The notes under the pieces are model-generated. The model saw only the letters and a list, made by a program, of their open reading frames with translations, searched no databases and was not told the DNA's origin. A DNA stretch of 62,101 bases from an uncultured Methanobrevibacter sp. GTDB taxonomy: Archaea; Methanobacteriota; Methanobacteria; Methanobacteriales; Methanobacteriaceae. Every line of letters starts with the position of its first letter. Positions within the stretch are counted from its first letter, which is position 1. The position numbers and the translations under genes are program-made. The stretch spans positions 1 through 62,101 of the forward strand of contig ONIK01000016.1 of NCBI GenBank assembly GCA_900317865.1, read 5' to 3'. Shown one piece after another: positions 60,926-62,101 of the stretch.

Positions 60926-61993
60926 ATGAAAAGAGAAAGGATTATTTATCTCGATTATTTAAAAACATTAGCCATATTTGCAATAATCGCTATGCACATA
61001 GCAGCATTTGTGGCAGATACCAAGGCATTGAACTTGACAATGCATAATCTTTCACAAGTCGGCAGGTTTGCAGTGCCTATGTTTCTAATGGTTTCAGGTG
61101 TTTTATTATTAAATCGGGACTATGGTTCTTTTAAGGATTTTTTCATCAAAAGATCATCCAAAATAACTATTCCTTTTGTATTCTGGGTTTTGATTATTAT
61201 ACTGTTAACACTGAGCATTAACAATTATGCATTAGATAATCTGCTGCCAGTTGTGTATAGTTCATTTTTTAATTTTGGCATATTATGGTATTTTTGGATG
61301 ATTATCGGAGTTTATCTGGCCCTTCCAATCATTAACGAATACGTTAAAAATACTGGTTTGGAAGGAATTAAATATTTCTTAGTTATTGGAATCATCGCAT
61401 CAATAATCTATCAATTCTGTAAAATATTTAGTTTACATACGTATCTGGACTTCAGATTCTTTATCGGCCCTATTTTCTACATATTATTAGGTTATTACTT
61501 ACATAATAAAAAATTCAATATTTCCAATAACAAGATTGCAATAATTTCACTGGCATTGTTTATTGTTACATCACTGCTAAAAACAACTTTAAATGTATTA
61601 TCTGCAGATTACACAATATTCTATGCACTTAATAACCATACTTTTGTCGAAGGAGGAAATATATTCTTTGAAACATATCTTGATTTGGGAATCTTAGAAA
61701 TAATTCATGTAAGTTCATTATTCCTATTATTAAAATATTTACCTTTAGACAAAATATCCAAATCAATCACTAAGTTTTGTACTTCAGTTTCAAGGTCAAC
61801 CTGGGGTATTTACTGTTCACATTCAATATTTTTAATATTAATACCAGGATATCTTGGCAATATTCATTTAACTGGAACTAAAACCATTATTTTAATAATT
61901 GTGCTATCAATTGCAGTATTTATTATGAGCTATATCATAACACTGATTTTAAGCAAAATTCCCTATTTAAATAAAATATCCGGTTATAATTAG
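60926..61993 (+). CDS. Acyltransferase-3 family membrane protein
   Basis: 355 residues with about ten membrane segments. The N-terminus IIYLDYLKTLAIFAIIAMHIAAF, with its catalytic histidine, and the RSTWGIYCSHSIFLILIPG region match acyltransferase-3/WecH-type O-acetyltransferases that modify surface glycans. Probably acts on a cell-surface polysaccharide or a wall component. Ends about 110 bp before the window edge. Confidence 0.85.
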   Translation: MKRERIIYLDYLKTLAIFAIIAMHIAAFVADTKALNLTMHNLSQVGRFAVPMFLMVSGVLLLNRDYGSFKDFFIKRSSKITIPFVFWVLIIILLTLSINNYALDNLLPVVYSSFFNFGILWYFWMIIGVYLALPIINEYVKNTGLEGIKYFLVIGIIASIIYQFCKIFSLHTYLDFRFFIGPIFYILLGYYLHNKKFNISNNKIAIISLALFIVTSLLKTTLNVLSADYTIFYALNNHTFVEGGNIFFETYLDLGILEIIHVSSLFLLLKYLPLDKISKSITKFCTSVSRSTWGIYCSHSIFLILIPGYLGNIHLTGTKTIILIIVLSIAVFIMSYIITLILSKIPYLNKISGYN

Positions 61994-62101
61994 AAATATA
62001 TTTGAGGGTGGGACACGAACTCACTAATTTTTAATATTTTTTTACTTATTTTTCCTTTAATTTTATATACTATGAAGTACAATCTATTATTATAGATATT
62101 A

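Noticed and set aside
62005..62025. Short GC-richer stretch that hints at a tRNA 3' part near the right edge
   Set aside because: Only a fragment; no T loop consensus or matching acceptor can be drawn before the window ends.

Overview
The window looks like a chromosome segment of a methanogenic archaeon of the Methanobrevibacter type. The DNA is very AT-rich. It encodes archaeal-only or archaeal-type proteins: aEF-1beta, Pth2, RadB, ABCE1, a probable MfnE methanofuran-pathway kinase and archaetidylinositol-phosphate synthase. Its surface and phage proteins carry the Ig-like repeats and pseudomurein-peptidase-like domains expected of a pseudomurein-walled host. Species is not assigned. All calls come from reading the sequence; no database search was run.

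Layout. (1) 1-9.65 kb is host DNA: feoB (cut by the left edge) with metal-box-like palindromes and a structured leader in front of a 35-residue Cys-rich ORF; a DUF4012-like protein; an archaeal type II/IV secretion pair (membrane platform plus ATPase); a methyltransferase; a TctA-like permease; a mini zinc ribbon; a MarR regulator; and the cluster ef1b, zinc-finger microprotein, mfnE-like kinase and pth2. (2) About 9.66-52.3 kb is an apparently complete prophage of a tailed, siphovirus-like archaeal virus, with almost everything on the minus strand. Reading in the direction of transcription (right to left): integrase; a divergent control region with a plus-strand AbrB-type regulator; a tightly coupled train of small early genes including an ERF-type annealing protein, a SWIM zinc finger, an HNH protein and an RHH-like coiled-coil protein beside TGTATTACA repeats (possible origin or operator); more small genes; tRNA-like elements; two small membrane proteins (holin candidates); terminase; portal; a 1370-residue head protein with three effector-like domains; tRNA-Gln; protease/scaffold; capsid; connectors; tail tube; frameshifted tail chaperone; tape measure carrying a transglutaminase-like peptidase; tail-tip and fibre proteins; and a pseudomurein-peptidase-like lysin at the left end. 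(3) 52.4-62.1 kb is host DNA: ABCE1 (missing the Walker B segment of its first ATPase domain), a DGC-domain protein, a ferredoxin-like protein, an aminotransferase, radB, a Sua5/YrdC protein, archaetidylinositol-phosphate synthase, a DUF357 protein, an ABC exporter pair of MacB type, a DUF3781-like protein and a membrane acyltransferase.

How it fits together. The prophage sits between the divergent genes pth2 and ABCE1, so it separates their upstream regions without breaking a coding sequence. Its late genes form one long minus-strand block ending at a strong hairpin/U-tract terminator at 9767-9795. Two proteins look able to open pseudomurein: the lysin from inside and the tape-measure domain during entry. 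The head protein could deliver an ADP-ribosyltransferase, a zincin and a GNAT-like domain with the DNA. The observations most worth checking are that head-borne effector protein, the two adjacent frameshifts at the tail chaperone and tape measure, the ABCE1 deletion, the tRNA-like elements, and the feoB divergent metal-regulated RNA/microprotein locus.
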